Assembly (NCBI GenBank): GCA_949316495.1
Contig: OX439008.1
Span: 38,585,822 to 38,649,821, forward strand
Length of the DNA stretch: 64,000 nucleotides
Origin: Amphiduros pacificus
Lineage: Eukaryota > Annelida > Polychaeta > Phyllodocida > Hesionidae
Reading direction: 5' to 3'
Shown: piece after piece, positions 24,430-64,000 of the stretch
Layout: each line of letters begins with the position of its first letter
Numbering within the stretch: position 1 is the stretch's first letter
Program-made: the position numbers and the translations under genes
The notes under the pieces: generated by a model
What the model saw: only the letters and a program-made list of their open reading frames with translations
Database searches by the model: none
Told to the model about the DNA's origin: nothing

Positions 24430-25339
24430 CACACCAGATGGCATTGTCTCAAAAGGGCATGGACTTTTTACAAACGTTTTCTCATTCATTTTGTTACCCA
24501 AGAGACATCTCTTAAATCCAAGGGTCTTCAAATCTGGATTTGTTTGGATGTTTGGATGATATTCTGACACAAGGATATGCTCTGGTAAACCAGAATAGTA
24601 TACAAAGTATTCCAGGTGGAGCTGTGTCGCCTACTGTAGCTATGCCCTTAGAGGCACGCCATCCGGTGGTGCATTAAGAATTTCCCATTATAAAGCTACA
24701 TTCCATATATCCAATTCCTTCTTTACTAAACTTTGTCGTGATTTGACATGTACCATTTAATAAATGTGAAAAAAAATTCCTGACAATTTCTTTGTAACCA
24801 TGAACTTCCTTAATGCCCAATCTGTTTTCAAGGATTGAGATCATTTTTTTGTGGGGATCCTCAAAATCAGAATAATGAATTTAGAATAAAAAGCTTTTAC
24901 AAAAATGGTTCACTCCATTCCATCACCAACTCATGGTTTCTTCACAAGGTTTCATCATATCAAGGATGGATATTTTGCATGGTATTACTTACAAACATAA
25001 AATATTCTTATTTGTAACAATATGAATATATTACCATATGCTGCTGCTAAATATAATAACCAATACCTGCATTGAAGATAATGTCGCCTGTACCTTGTTT
25101 CACAAACTGTACATACTTTAAGTAATTTATCATTTCATCCTGTTAGGTTAATCTGAGCTGATTTCAGATAGATTTAACATCAAATCTTTAAATGCACAGC
25201 AACAATGCATATAAATATGTTAAAATGGCAACAATGCTATCTACACATATATGAACCAAAATGCCCATTAGCACCATAAATAGTGAATTATCTGCAGTGA
25301 GTAAAACTACTGGGTTAATACAACTGTCAGTCACAAAGC

Positions 25340-25745
25340 ATGTACCACATCGACTTGGAAACCATGACAACCATGTGGCAACCAAATGGTCAAGAGTGTC
25401 CACTGGTGACCAGACAGTCATTAGTAACAACTGGCACCCAAACTGTCATGAGAGACCACCAGCAATCAAATGGTCATAAGTGACCACTGGCAACCAAATG
25501 GTCACAAGTGACCACTGGCAACCAAATGGTCATAAGTGACCACTGGCAACCAAATGGTCATAAGGGACCACTGGCAACCAAATGGTCATAAGTGACCACC
25601 AGCAACCAAATGGTCATAAGTGACCACTGGCAACCAACAGGTCACAGATAACCACCGGCAACCAAAAGGTCAAGAGTAACCACCGGTAACCAATAGGTCA
25701 AGAGTAACCACTGGCAACCAGAAGTTAGCTAGTATCCACTGGCAA
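25340..25745. repeat. 28-bp minisatellite, about 14 units
   Basis: The unit contains GTGACCACTGGCAACC then AAATGGTCATAA. The centre (25490-25640) is regular at 28 bp and the edges are diverged. Confidence 0.9.
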
Positions 25746-26377
25746 TCAAAGTTTGTTTGAGTGTAACATGTATAAAGCATGAAGCAGGGACCACCAGGAG
25801 CCAAACTGCAATAGAAGACCAGCTGTTCCCTTCAACAACAAATGAAAAAAACAACATTGTAATTTGTCCCAGTGTGTGGCTTGCAAGTTTCCCTACATGT
25901 CCAAATAGCCTTGTTATGTGGGCACTTTGATGACATCTTCACCTGTGATTTATATGTGGGCTTGCAAGCTTTTCCTGGTATAAATCATTTTCTGAATATA
26001 AATTTTGGCTATGTTTCATGCAATTGGGCTCTTGATGGTCAATACTTTAACAATGACATTATCAGCTGTCATCATCCACTTCCATTGATATGTACAATAT
26101 TGCACAATGTCAACTGGACCAGCCTCTTTTTTCATGTTGCCATGACAACAAGATAACTCCAGTTTAAATCATTTAACTGTACTGTACATACACATTTCAA
26201 TCATAACAATACAAATACATTAACTATTGTTTTGCAAATATGCAACAATTATGAGCTAATTTGTCCGACTGATACACAGGTTAAGCTATGGACTAGCAGT
26301 CAATTATAGAAACAATGGCAATGAATTTGATAGGACAAGTTTGCATATGATGAAAGGACAACAGCAGTTATAAAAAT

Positions 26378-26875
26378 GTTGCTTAGCAACTGTTTCATGT
26401 GTATGTTACAAACAAAATGATTTAAATCAACGCCAAGCAACCATGCCTTAATATAACTGTTGCCAAGCAACATGTGCTTACCCTGTTGCCTAGCAACCAC
26501 TGGAAAACATAATAATGGAGATCTTGATGTGATTTACAGCTTATTGCATTGCCTAAATGAAGTCTCTTCATTAATGCAAAGTGTTTCTTTTACCATATGC
26601 TCATAAGAAACAATATGCTCATAAGACTGTTATCTCATATCATAATATATGCATCTGGTACAAAGACTAGTCACTCTGCAATCACCTCCCCGCATCTCAC
26701 AGCAATCACCGCATCACTCCATGATAATATCTCTCGTTTCATTTTGCTGTTTTGTATTGTTTAGGGTCCATGGCAACAGATCCAAGTTCTCAATGTTACC
26801 ACAATAATCCTGATAGCAAAATTGGCAATAGATCACATAGTGACCATTGTTTTACAGCTGTGTTGCCATAGCAAC
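26378..26875. promoter_or_regulatory. Cluster of RFX X-box-like motifs
   Basis: Three sites fit GTTRCC-N(1-2)-RGYAAC: GTTGCCAAGCAAC (26459-26471), GTTGCCTAGCAAC (26485-26497) and GTTGCCATAGCAAC (26862-26875). A near match, GTTGCTTAGCAAC, lies at 26378-26390. The last starts four bases after the FCHSD stop. These are also common dispersed motifs in invertebrates, so function is uncertain. Confidence 0.3.
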
Positions 26876-26878
26876 AGT

Positions 26879-53556
<26,678 letters not shown>

Positions 53557-56500
53557 CTGCAAAAACACAAAGAAGCAAACTATTATATTCTAACTTTCCT
53601 ATTATTTCATACACATTGTAAGTAATAAAGTATACTAATTCATTTGGGAAATTTCGAGATGGGCAACTGTCATGAAAAATCTTTCTGGATTTCTAAAATT
53701 ATTATTCATAGTGAAATTTGTTATGGTTTTGAATATCTTTTAAAAGGGCAGTCTGAAACAAGGGCATATTTTAGTGATTTGCTTTTTATAATCAAGTTTC
53801 ATTTCTAAAAATAAGTCCAGCCATTGCCAAATCCCATTAATCTTTAAAATCAACTACAGCACTGTAAAAATTAAAAGAGCAGAAACATTGGCCCAAATGT
53901 GACAGGTGGCACTCCAAAACAAGTATTTTTCTTACAATTTCAAGGTTTTGGACATTCAATTTAGCCAAAGAAAAACCAAAACACTACAGTTGCATAAAAT
54001 AAAGCATACATGGAGAATATTAATGGACAGACCAAACTGGAACAATAATGAGAATATCTGAGAAAAACATCATCACTTGATAGAATTGTTGCTTGGCCAT
54101 ACAAATGAGATGTATTGGTCTACTCTGTAGTCAGCAGGTACACAGGGATGTAATAAGCTGCATTTAAATGATTTTCTAATTAAAAAGTCAAAAACGATCA
54201 CATCAATATTTGGCTGCCACTTGCCCAACAAATTAGATATGTGAATAGGTAATTGTCCAAAGACATGTTTCTTTCCAACCACAGCCTGCATTGATCATAT
54301 TTCTCACAAATAAGAAATACTTTACAATGTAAAGTGTAACAAACCCAATACATGTTAGTCGCAAATCTTCCAAAAATTACCAATAAGTGTTTTAGAGGTT
54401 TGTTAAAATATGCTTTTAATGAAATATCCTTTTAATGATGATCATATATTCACTAAAAGCTATTCTTACAAAAACTAACTTTTTCTCCCAGCCAGTATCA
54501 GATAGACATTTCCTGCACACGTCTGCACAGATCTCTTAATTCTTTGACTTGGCTCCTTGTTTCTAATGTCTCTTGGCTCCCTGTTTGTTGATGGTCCTAA
54601 ATGATTGGCTTTCAGCCAAATCTCCTCAGGTTTAAAATCAACAACAGACATGTTTCACCAATCATCTCCCCATGAGAATTGGACACTCTATATTTTAAAA
54701 GCAATTATAAGTTGGCCACAGAGCTTAGCCAGTAAGGGAAAGTGTGCGGTACTGCTGGGGGGATCTGAGGACAGGAAGGTCTCGAGTCTGCTGCCTACTG
54801 ATGGCTGGCTGATTGCTGACAGGACCTGCCTCTGTCCCAGATCTGTTCCTGAGTACCATTACAAGTGATTATTGGCAGTCTTTTATCCACACTTGAGATA
54901 GGGCCCAGCAAACATTTCCTTTGGATCTTGACAACAGTTTATTTTTGTTGTGTGGTCTCCTGTGGAGTTCTGTTCAGAGTGTTTGCCGTGGCACAGTGGC
55001 GATCACCATTGTTAAGTCGTGTGATCAATACCTTGCCTCCATCCACGCCTCCTTCTCCATTCTACCAGCCTCCGTACCAAGGCTTGACCCTGATATTCTC
55101 CCAATACAGTGTTCTCCTTCTATAGTTACCCTGCAATGCCTTCTGGAGATATGGATTTAGTACTAGCCTTTATCCCAATAATAACACTCCTGAATCCAAT
55201 CAATTGCTTAATTCGCAATTTCTGATCGTTTATGTGCAACATTTATCTTGACCTTTTGGTATGATATTCAATTCAACCTTTTGGTCTGATATTGAACTTG
55301 CCATTTTAGTTAGATATTTAACTTTACTTTTTACTATGATATTCACCTATACCTTTTGGTGTGATTGTTAAACTGATTCCATGTGATGATATTCAATTGA
55401 CCTTAATTTGTATATCATTGATCTTCATCCTGTGTGACAGAGCATGAGTGACAGGCTCTCTATTGTGTTTCACTGTGATACAATCTCTATTGTGTCAAGG
55501 AGAGACAGAGCATGTCATAAAAACAAGGAAATGTCCATACAACAAGCCACTGAGATGACACAATACAGAGAGCATGCCAAGCTCAGAGCCAGGCTTCCCA
55601 TTGTCCTCCCTGTCTAGTCTATACTTCCATTATACTTCAACACTCTCCATCATATGACCAATACACTTTTATTGGGTGAGGACCAAAGTGGACAGTTTGA
55701 GTCAAATATTTATCTTGTCACTTGAGACCTGATGAAATAAAGTTATGAAGGTTCATTAAGCTCAGCCACACCTGAGGCATGCTGGGTGAGCAAATGGAAA
55801 TAAATAATTGTGTGGCTCAAATTAATGATGTTCAACCAATTACACTGTTAAGATTATTAACACATGTGATCAATGAAAAAAATAAACTACATTTATAAAC
55901 CAGAGACCTGGATATTACAATGATTGGTCAACACCTATAAACCGGAAATTATAATATTGAGATCAAAATCAGTAGATTTTGGTGATATGATAATCAATTG
56001 TCAGAATGATGCAATACTCTCTGACTGGATGATGCTATGAAATTCAGCACCAACCTTATTCAATGCAACATTACTGTGATCTCAGTCTTCTAGAATTTGA
56101 AAGGCACTGAGAACAATTGACTGAACTCTACTCGGCACCCAAGAGTACAATGACACTTAAGCCAAGCAGTAGCCATGAATAAGCCAGATTGGTCAGCGGC
56201 TTGTCCAAAGCTTCCGTCCTCACGCGCTGTCATAGGGCAGTAACAATGCACATCATCAAAGAGACACAGATACTGCTGTAATATATTCAGTATGTGGTGA
56301 ATGAATGACTTCAAGGACACCCACTACCTTCTGATCTGTGGAACACCCAGCCCTACAAGTTACATCCCGGATTCTCATCTTATTTAATATATTCTGACTT
56401 ATTCAAACTTGCATAGATATATTCACCTTAAACTTAAATATTTATTTATCATCTGTAACTTAAAAGAAATATTTTTATTCATCTTACAAATTTGATTATA

Positions 56501-56740
56501 ATATTTTCAATATATCAATTTCAAAGTTCATGTTATTCAAAGCAATTTTTGTGGATACAAAATATTTGAAATGGGAGATGTCAGGCGAAGAGAAGTTTCA
56601 TATTTCATTCTGTAATTGATTCATAAATAGGCAAGCAAAGACAGATTTCGATGTTTAGTATTGATTTATCTACCAGTCTACCTGAATGGTTCTGTCTCAT
56701 CTTCGACTCTCTCTGCTTGATTCTATTTGATCTCTCAGAC
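53557..56740. other. Noncoding, presumed 5' intron of FCHSD
   Basis: No supported exon on either strand. Several ORFs of 60-90 codons occur but lack domain-like or codon features. Confidence 0.5.
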
Positions 56741-56749
56741 TGTCTATGA

Positions 56750-57970
56750 ATCTGTATCGTCTTCTCCTGCTTGGTACTGTGCTATCTATCAGACCGTTTG
56801 CTTGGTTCTGTATTATCTGTGAGTCTGCCTGCTTGCTACTGTGCTATCTATCAGACTGTTTGCTTGGTTCTGTATTATCTATGAGTCTGCCTGCTTGCTA
56901 CTGTGCTATCTATCAGACTGTTTGCTTGGTTCTGTATTATCTATGAGTCTGCCTGCTTGCTACTGTGCTATCTATCAGACTGTTTGCTTGGTTCTGTATT
57001 ATCTATGAGTCTGCCTGCTTGCTACTGTGCTATCTATCAGACTGTTTGCTTGGTTCTGTATTATCTATGAGTCTGCCTGCTTGCTACTGTGCTATCTATC
57101 AGACTGTTTGCTTGGTTCTGTATTATCTATGAGTCTGCCTGCTTGGTACTGTGCTATCTATCAGACCGTTTGCTTGGTTCTGTATTATCTGTGAGTCTGC
57201 CTGCTTGCTACTGTGCTATCTATCAGTCTGTTTGCTTGGTTCTGTATTATCTATGAGTCTGCCTGCTCGGTACTGTGCTATCTATCAGTCTGTTTGCTTG
57301 GTTCTGTATTATCTATGAGTCTGCCTGCTCGGTACTGTGCTATCTATCAGACCGTTTGCTTGGTTCTGTATTATCTATGAGTCTGCCTGCTTGGTACTGT
57401 GCTATCTATCAGACCGTTTGCTTGGTTCTGTATTATCTGTGAGTCTGCCTGCTTGCTACTGTGCTATCTATCAGTCTGTTTGCTTGGTTCTGTATTATCT
57501 ATGAGTCTGCCTGCTTGCTACTGTGCTATCTATCAGACTGTTTGCTTGGTTCTGTATTATCTATGAGTCTGCCTGCTTGCTACTGTGCTATCTATCAGAC
57601 TGTTTGCTTGGTTCTGTATTATCTATGAGTCTGCCTGCTTGGTACTATGCGATCTATCAGACCGTTTGCTTGGTTCTGTATTATCTATGAGTCTGCCTGC
57701 TTGGTACTGTGCTAGCTATCAGACTGTTTGCTTGGTTCTGTATTATCTATGAGTCTGCCTGCTTGCTACTGTGCTATCTATCAGACTGTTTGCTTGGTTC
57801 TGTATTATCTATGAGTCTGCCTGCTTGGTACTGTGCTATCTATCAGACCGTTTGCTTGGTTCTGTATTATCTGTGAGTCTGCCTGCTTGCTACTGTGCTA
57901 TCTATCAGTCTGTTTGCTTGGTTCTGTATTATCTATGAGTCTGCCTGCTCGGTACTGTGCTATCTATCAG
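56750..57970. repeat. 62-bp minisatellite, about 19-20 units
   Basis: The unit contains GCTATCTATCAGACTGTTTG and TATTATCTATGAGTCTGCC. Variants (ACCGTTTG / ACTGTTTG / TCTGTTTG, TTGCTACT / TCGGTACT) recur in ordered blocks, a sign of multi-unit duplication. Confidence 0.95.
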
Positions 57971-58319
57971 ACCAGTATGTAATATCGTATCCTCTACTGC
58001 TGGACACCATACTGGTGTGTTAGGGTCTGGCTGTGTTGTGAATGCTCTCTCTCTCCTTTCATCACTGAGTCCTCGGTCATATCCTCTAATATCTGATGCT
58101 GGAAGGTGCATCTGCCTGCCCCACCATAACTCAGTCAGTGCCCTTTTATTAATGTGTTTTGTGATAATAAAGAACAGAACCTCATGATCACGCTTCCAAA
58201 TGGAGAGTTCATGATGTTGCCAATTTTCTTGGCTCAAAGATGTAATATAAATTCAATGATTATGGCCACAATGCCATCCCTTATAGATATCAAGCTCAAA
58301 TGGCATCCATGTCACACCA
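57971..58319. other. Noncoding stretch
   Basis: Nothing recognised. A minus-strand ORF of about 100 codons overlaps the end of the 62-bp array and is not supported. Confidence 0.4.
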
Positions 58320-58610
58320 GACCGAATGACATCATAGCTCTGTCCAATAAACAAACAATAACATAAATTTCTCCATATAATACAGAATGAAAACACAGAT
58401 CTATACATAAAAGAGATGCAGTTAAAAAGATCTGCACATAACACATGACATAGATTTCTGTATATAAGACAGAATGGCAAAGATCTGTCTGAATAAGACC
58501 GTATGATATAGATCTGTCCAAATAAGACAAAATGACATAGATCTGTACAAATAAGACAGTATGACATGGGTGTGTTCAAATATGCTGGAATGGCATAGAT
58601 CACCATTCAC
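58320..58610. repeat. Degenerate 29-30-bp tandem repeat, about nine units
   Basis: ACATAGATCTGT.CAAATAAGACA-type units. They are diverged, and the best are at 58490-58565. Confidence 0.75.
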
Positions 58611-59482
58611 AGTATTTAATGACACAATATAGTATATGTTATTTACATAAACCACAGAATGACATAAATTTGCCCATACAAGTGTTCTTTGTTGAAGTCA
58701 GCTATTTGACCTTGATCTTGTGTTCCTTGCCATCCTTCATGGCGACTATTAATCATTCATCACACTGCATGCTTCGTCCCCACAGATTATCTGGTATACA
58801 GCGTCTAAAACCTGGACCCTCAATATTAAACTTGTATCCCACACTCATCTATATGTTTGAAAAGAAAATGTTTACCTCACCAAAATATCAAACATATATG
58901 ACATGAATGTCTATTGTTGCTGAATATATTCATTCTATGTCTATCCCCAGAACTCCATTGACCTGGAGAAGTCAATTGTCAATGGCATTTCTTCTATTAT
59001 CTTACATTTTCCAGCTGTCGCATGACCTATCATAATGGTCTGTCAGAAAAAAAGACAATCAAGTACGTAAGAATGTGACATGACCTTTGACTACAATTTA
59101 GACTTTTTGTCTCCATGGCAACTGTAAGCACCATGGTCATAGAGCTAGTTGAGGTTTGGGTCATTATGTCTCCATGGAAACGATGGCCCATTCCCTCCTT
59201 GTCCAGCGAACATCATCACACCTCCCCGCAAGCATGTCAGGTACAACACTCCACTAAATGTCTTCATAAACATCACTCACCTACTTAAATGAAATCTCAC
59301 TGCTGGCAGGAGAGCACATCTGCATCACAGCAAGATATTCATTCTGACAGGGAGCAGTATTCTTCTGGAGATACATTTATTTATAGACTATGAGGAGAAT
59401 GTCAAAATATGACAAGCATTTCTCATTTTCTGGAAGAAAGTCCTGAAGGAGAAAGTCACATATGCCAGAATACATAAGTCTA
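58611..59482. other. Noncoding stretch
   Basis: No gene, array or element recognised. Confidence 0.4.
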
Positions 59483-59486
59483 TTAA

Positions 59487-59801
59487 CCCCTAAGGGACTA
59501 GGCTATCTAAATTTTGTTGATTGCCAAGACTCACCATTTTTTTTCTGGACTAGTGTATCTACATACTTAATTGATAAAATATATAACCATGGCTATTCAT
59601 TATGCTCAATGAAGTGCTGGGGTCAAAAGTTCATGATCCACTCAGTCTGACGTCATTATCATGATTACATTGTAACAAAGTTGCAGCCCAAGGGAATGTT
59701 ACAAAGTGATGTCATTGAGCCAGAACAATGGGGACGTCAACGTCCCTTCCGTCCGTCCGTTACCGGTTGTGGACGTTGCCCTCCTTCCCGTCCGTTAGGG
59801 G
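59487..59801. mobile_element. 315-bp piggyBac-like MITE with TTAA target sites
   Basis: Ends CCCCTAAGGGAC and GTCCGTTAGGGG are inverted copies (11 of 12 positions). They are flanked directly by TTAA at 59483-59486 and 59802-59805. A TTAA target with ends starting CCC is typical of piggyBac. No ORF is present, so it is non-autonomous. Its right half is rich in CGTCC/CCGTCCG motifs. Confidence 0.65.
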
Positions 59802-59805
59802 TTAA

Positions 59806-62800
59806 GCACTGATACTATCACCTGATACAAGATGGTCTACACAAGGGATATCTGACACAGATAATAAATGTGTATCTTGATATTCAATATTAGAAATATG
59901 TGAAGAATTGTGGTGTTTTTTACCATTATATAATATGATATGACTGAAAAGTAATTGAATATCAAGTGAAAAAAGAAAGATTGAATGTCATGGGGAATAA
60001 AGGTGATATCTCTGAGGATACAGGAGGGGCCAAGACAGAAAGCGAACTTCGAAAAAGATGACTTATCCAGGCACTAATGTGGCTCATCCAGGCACTAATG
60101 TGGCTCATCCAGGCAGCATGAGTCCACACTAATATGACTCATCCAGGCACTAATGTGACTCATTCAGGCATTAACATGACTCATCAAGGAACTAACATGA
60201 CTCATCCAGGCCCTAACGTGACTCATCCAAACACCAATGTGGCTCATCTAAGCATAGCTTGCAAAGAAGAGCCTTGGTCCATGAAACATTTAGCACGGCT
60301 TGGGACTACTACCTCTGTCCCAGTACCCAAGTCTGCCATAAATGTCACATAAGTCACTCCAAGCTGGAGCAGACTGCAGAAGAGGAGTGGAGACAGAAGC
60401 AAGAGCACACAGGTTTAACTACCCTGTGTCAGTCACTTATCTAAACACATTATTGGTTTGATTTACACAGAAATGACAATACCTGGAAATGCTGTGCTGT
60501 TTTCTCCTCTTCAAATGATTTGGAGGAAACACCTTGGCCAGAATCAGCAGCAGAATTAGTAGTTTGTGATCATTATCACCAAGGTGATGGCAGAATTACA
60601 TTCCCTGACCTTTCAATTTGAAGTATATATATATACACATATCTCGGTTAACATTATCTATCATTATCAACATACACCGAGAACTTATTTTTTTCCATAA
60701 TACATACTCATCTTTGGAATGATTATAATCTCAGATATAAAACTTCATAGTAAATGCAGAATGTTTACTTGTCATTCCCAGTATAAAGACTAATGAAACC
60801 AATAATGCAGAAAAGTGGTGTTAATGGTTCACAATATGTTCAAAATGGTCTCTTAACTATCTTCAACAGTCCCCCGCCATTCAATGGGGTAGAATTAGAT
60901 GGTTTTTAGAAAGTGTTGAAATGCTAGCTATCTTGGAATTGCAGAATAAAGAATACAAAGTCAGGCACACATTAATGTGCCTCTGCAATATGAAAAGGAT
61001 CCCAGCAATCCATGGCACTTTATTGCACTAGCAAGATTTTTAGTAAAGTGGTTAACATGGCAAAATATATCATTCAATCACAGCCATTATCAAACTATTT
61101 TGAGATATTGATATATGAAATGTGCCTGTGCAATATGAGAACAATCCAAGCAATCCTTAGGACTTAACAAACGGACGGACCATTTAGTCCAGGCAGGAGA
61201 CAACAAAGCTCAAGAAATGTAAAGGCAAAGTCACACTTAAAAGGTCAAGTTCATAAAATATCAACATTATTTCTTTGTATCTGGCAACTTATAAATAACA
61301 ATCTGCAGATTAAATATTGATTAAGGAACCATTATACATTCCAAGATCAGAGAATTTTCACTCCACATGTTACACCTTCTGATCTCATATTTTTGAGATC
61401 AGTATCCCACACATTGAATTGAAAAGAACTGGGGTTTTAGAAAAGTTATGTCTCCTTATCTGGTAACTTTAATGGTAAACTTGTCTGCCCAATATGTCTT
61501 CTCCTTTATATGCTGTATGACACTGAGACCAGCAAGGTGGGATACATGGTTTGAAATCATATGGGAGATATATCAGGCGATTGTGGTAAGACTGCCGCAC
61601 GTAAAACGGTTTCATGGTCGTTTGTGCGAGTAGGCGACATTGACACATGCTTCACACTGGCTTGGCAGACACCTTTCATCCTTCATTCTTATACCTTCCA
61701 GTGTTACAACAACCAGCGCAGTCATTGCAACTACAAGCCATCACTCAAATATCGCTAAGTCTTCCACTCTGTATCCCTACAAAACCCAAGTGCCCCACTG
61801 CACAGACGTGTTTCTAAAGCAACATCCTTCTGAGAAGAATATTAAGATAACTCAGGGCACTCTCTTAAACCGAATAACCAACCCATATTTTTTTTAGCTT
61901 TTTATTCTTGCATCACTTAAAGCAAAAAAAGTTTAATATTGTAATAGATCACTTTTATAACTTTAACAAAGATCTGCTATAAATTCTTTAAGATCAACAT
62001 TATCTTAGACTTTGATATCTTTACCCGAGAACCAAGAATGACTGTCATAGAGCACATTTCACGGATGTTGCAGATCTGCTCAGTACTTATAAAGAAAATG
62101 TAAAACAATAGCAGCTACATTTGTTCCAAACAGGATGTGGTTTATTTTAATCAGGAAGAGTACACCTACTTCTTTAAAGCTCAAAAAAACTTTTTCTTAA
62201 AGCTCAAAACATTCTTGCATAGTATCTTAAATTTAGAAATGATATCAGCTATTGAACAGATTTTCTTCACATCAAATAACAATTATCTGTTATTCTAAAC
62301 TAGCTTTATGAACAAGTATATCAATAGTACAGAATAAAAATTGCTGCAATTACTAGTAACCTTTTAGAGCAATGAGAGGTTTGAACATTGTTCCTGTGGG
62401 AATATGAGCTAATGCACCTTCTAATCTCGGAAATTCCTTTAATGTTACATACATTTTTCACCCAATTATAAGAACTGCATTTTCTCTATATAATTTCTGA
62501 CTGCTTTGAGAAGCGTGGACATGGCTATATGTAAGTAGGTTATAATTGCAGTGATGGTTATTCTGTGTTGTGAGGTGTCTGGATATCTGCAGTGATGTAA
62601 GAGCTATGGGCATGTGTGATAAACACTTCGCAGCACAGCAGCTTCCTCTACCTATTGCATAACTCATCACCTTCCCAAACCTCACACCACCAAACATAGG
62701 TCTGCAGTCTCCTGTTCTGCCTTTTCATCTATTTCAGTATTTTTCATATTTCGACATTTCGAATCCACATATTTATGATGCAAGATATGTCAGGTGAATG

Positions 62801-63707
62801 TCTGAGATGCTGAATTAGTACTCTGATTGGTATGAGAATTCTTCCATTGATGAAATGGTTTCTGTTTACTTTAATTCACATGCACTGTTCATTCATACAC
62901 GCATCAAAACATGCAAGCACATGCATGCTAAAAAAATCACATGGTGAGCTGCAATTGGACCATTCAATAAAAAGTTGATCCTTCAGCTTGGCTGAACAGA
63001 ATATTCACCTTACTATACCTTCACCACTGTAAAGCTTTCTCGTCTGAGTAAATCATTTGCTTTTATTCACTGAACTCCCTCAGTTTTGAATATTTTATAC
63101 ATATAATGAGAGGTGAACTACAGCTTCTTTGCACATAATAATGATATATTTAGAAGGTCTGATGTATAATCTGATAAGGACGAATTAATTTCATAATAAA
63201 GTATGCTACATTAAAAGATGAATCTTTATATTCTTTCAACATCCTAAACAAACACACTTATTATCTTGGCTACTCATTTAAACACACTTATTCAGAAAAT
63301 ATGTGGAAATCTGATGATCCCTTCAGAAACTGATAAAAGCAATCTATCAACAGATGGTTTTCTCAAATTTCAAAGTCACAGAGAGAGAATGACGTCATAA
63401 GGTGATGTTGTTTTGAGATGATGGCTGGGCCATATCATATACTGTAAGAAAGGAAACATTGGTGCATTTAATCACTGGCAGACATACATTAGTAACAATA
63501 CTAATAATAGAAACAATTTTATTGCAGGTCAAGTGCCCACCTACAGGGTCAAGTGGTGGGTGCACTTAGGTGTTCATGGAAAACGAATTAATCAAGTCAG
63601 AACAAGTAGTGCAATGAAGAAAATCTATTGCATAACAAGATTAAACTAAGGAATTGTCAAAGACAGATGGTTCCATGTTGGCACACGGCTGGAGAGAAAC
63701 CTACCAT
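59806..63707. other. Noncoding stretch, upstream of or within the 5' part of FCHSD
   Basis: AT-rich with no supported gene. A small 21-bp repeat (ACTCATCCAGGCACTAATGT) occupies about 60060-60245, and a TA/CA tract lies near 60628-60650. I searched the minus strand by eye for the missing F-BAR start exon and did not find it. Confidence 0.45.
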
Positions 63708-64000
63708 CCAACCCTGTGAGATCCATCCCTGACATCTCTGTTATTATATAAGATTGGAGTGAGATCCATCCCTGACATCTCTGTTATTATATAAGATTGG
63801 AGTGAGATCCATCCCTGACATCTCTGTTATTATGTAAGATTGGAGTGAGATCCATCCCTGACATCTCTGTTATTATGTAAGATTGGAGTGAGATCCATCC
63901 CTGTCATCACTATTATTATTATGTAAGATTGGAGTGAGATCCATCCCTGACATCTCTGTTATTATGTAAGATTGGAGTGAGATCCATCCCTGACTTCACA
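63708..64000. repeat. 43-bp minisatellite running off the window
   Basis: The unit contains GAGATCCATCCCTGACATCT and TATATAAGATTGGAGT. Seven units are visible; one has an extra ATT. The end lies outside the window. Confidence 0.95.

Larger units (their letters stand above)
21641..26878. other. FCHSD2: Noncoding; 3' flank and possible long 3'UTR of the FCHSD gene
   Basis: No supported gene. It lies directly downstream of the FCHSD stop (26879-26881, minus strand). A minus-strand AATAAA reads at 21980-21985 (plus TTTATT), which would give a very long 3'UTR. Nearer signals may be used instead. It holds a 28-bp array, CTCF-like cores and X-box-like motifs, listed separately. Confidence 0.4.

Noticed and set aside
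54605-55160. Cluster of 79-87-codon plus-strand frames
   Set aside because: No domain, no conserved motif, and composition like the surrounding noncoding DNA.
57929-58237. 102-codon minus-strand frame beginning MSQENWQHHELSIWKRDHEV
   Set aside because: It overlaps the 62-bp array and has no recognisable domain or splice context.
59255-59300. Possible noncoding 5' exon of FCHSD (donor TAG|GTGAGT on the minus strand near 59270)
   Set aside because: The donor is good, but no coding match to the F-BAR N-terminus and no linking evidence.

Overview
The window looks like an intron-rich, AT-rich animal genome, most likely a marine lophotrochozoan and probably a mollusc. That guess rests on the invertebrate-type FCHSD gene, the many minisatellites, molluscan-looking repeats near 46-47 kb, and a tyrosine-recombinase retrotransposon. 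It is inference, because no species-specific marker is present.

Layout. (1) 0.7-3.05 kb, plus strand: the 3' end of an ankyrin-repeat gene. One clear last exon and one possible upstream exon flank a 1.1-kb minisatellite. (2) 3.1-6.3 kb: noncoding, with a 975-bp element that has terminal inverted repeats. (3) 6.75-9.3 kb, minus strand: two exons of an unrecognised gene that join in phase; the intron between them is almost wholly two tandem arrays. (4) 12.2-20.7 kb: a fossil Ngaro/DIRS-like retrotransposon with split direct repeats (A1 ... B1-A2-B2). Its paired ends look identical, and a 354-bp satellite-like array lies inside it. (5) 20.7-26.9 kb: noncoding flank. (6) 26.9-53.6 kb, minus strand: most of an F-BAR and double-SH3 gene (FCHSD2/nervous wreck family). 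I place 18 constitutive-looking exons whose splice phases all agree. They give 953 codons including the stop, starting inside the F-BAR domain. A possible 51-codon cassette exon and a 14-nt microexon are also present. The true 5' exon or exons must lie beyond 64 kb or were not found. (7) 53.6-64 kb: noncoding, with a 62-bp array, a TTAA-flanked MITE and a 43-bp array at the window edge.

The most unusual signal is a set of minisatellites anchored on exon/intron boundaries. In the FCHSD gene a 66-bp unit spanning an exon 3' end and its splice donor is repeated exactly 24 times, with a GTAAG at every 66-base step. A second, unrelated, mostly 66-bp unit has copied another exon end and donor about nine times. 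On the other strand, a third array near the ankyrin gene keeps CAG|GTATGG in most units. The first array could yield in-frame 22-residue length variants of the linker between the two SH3 domains.
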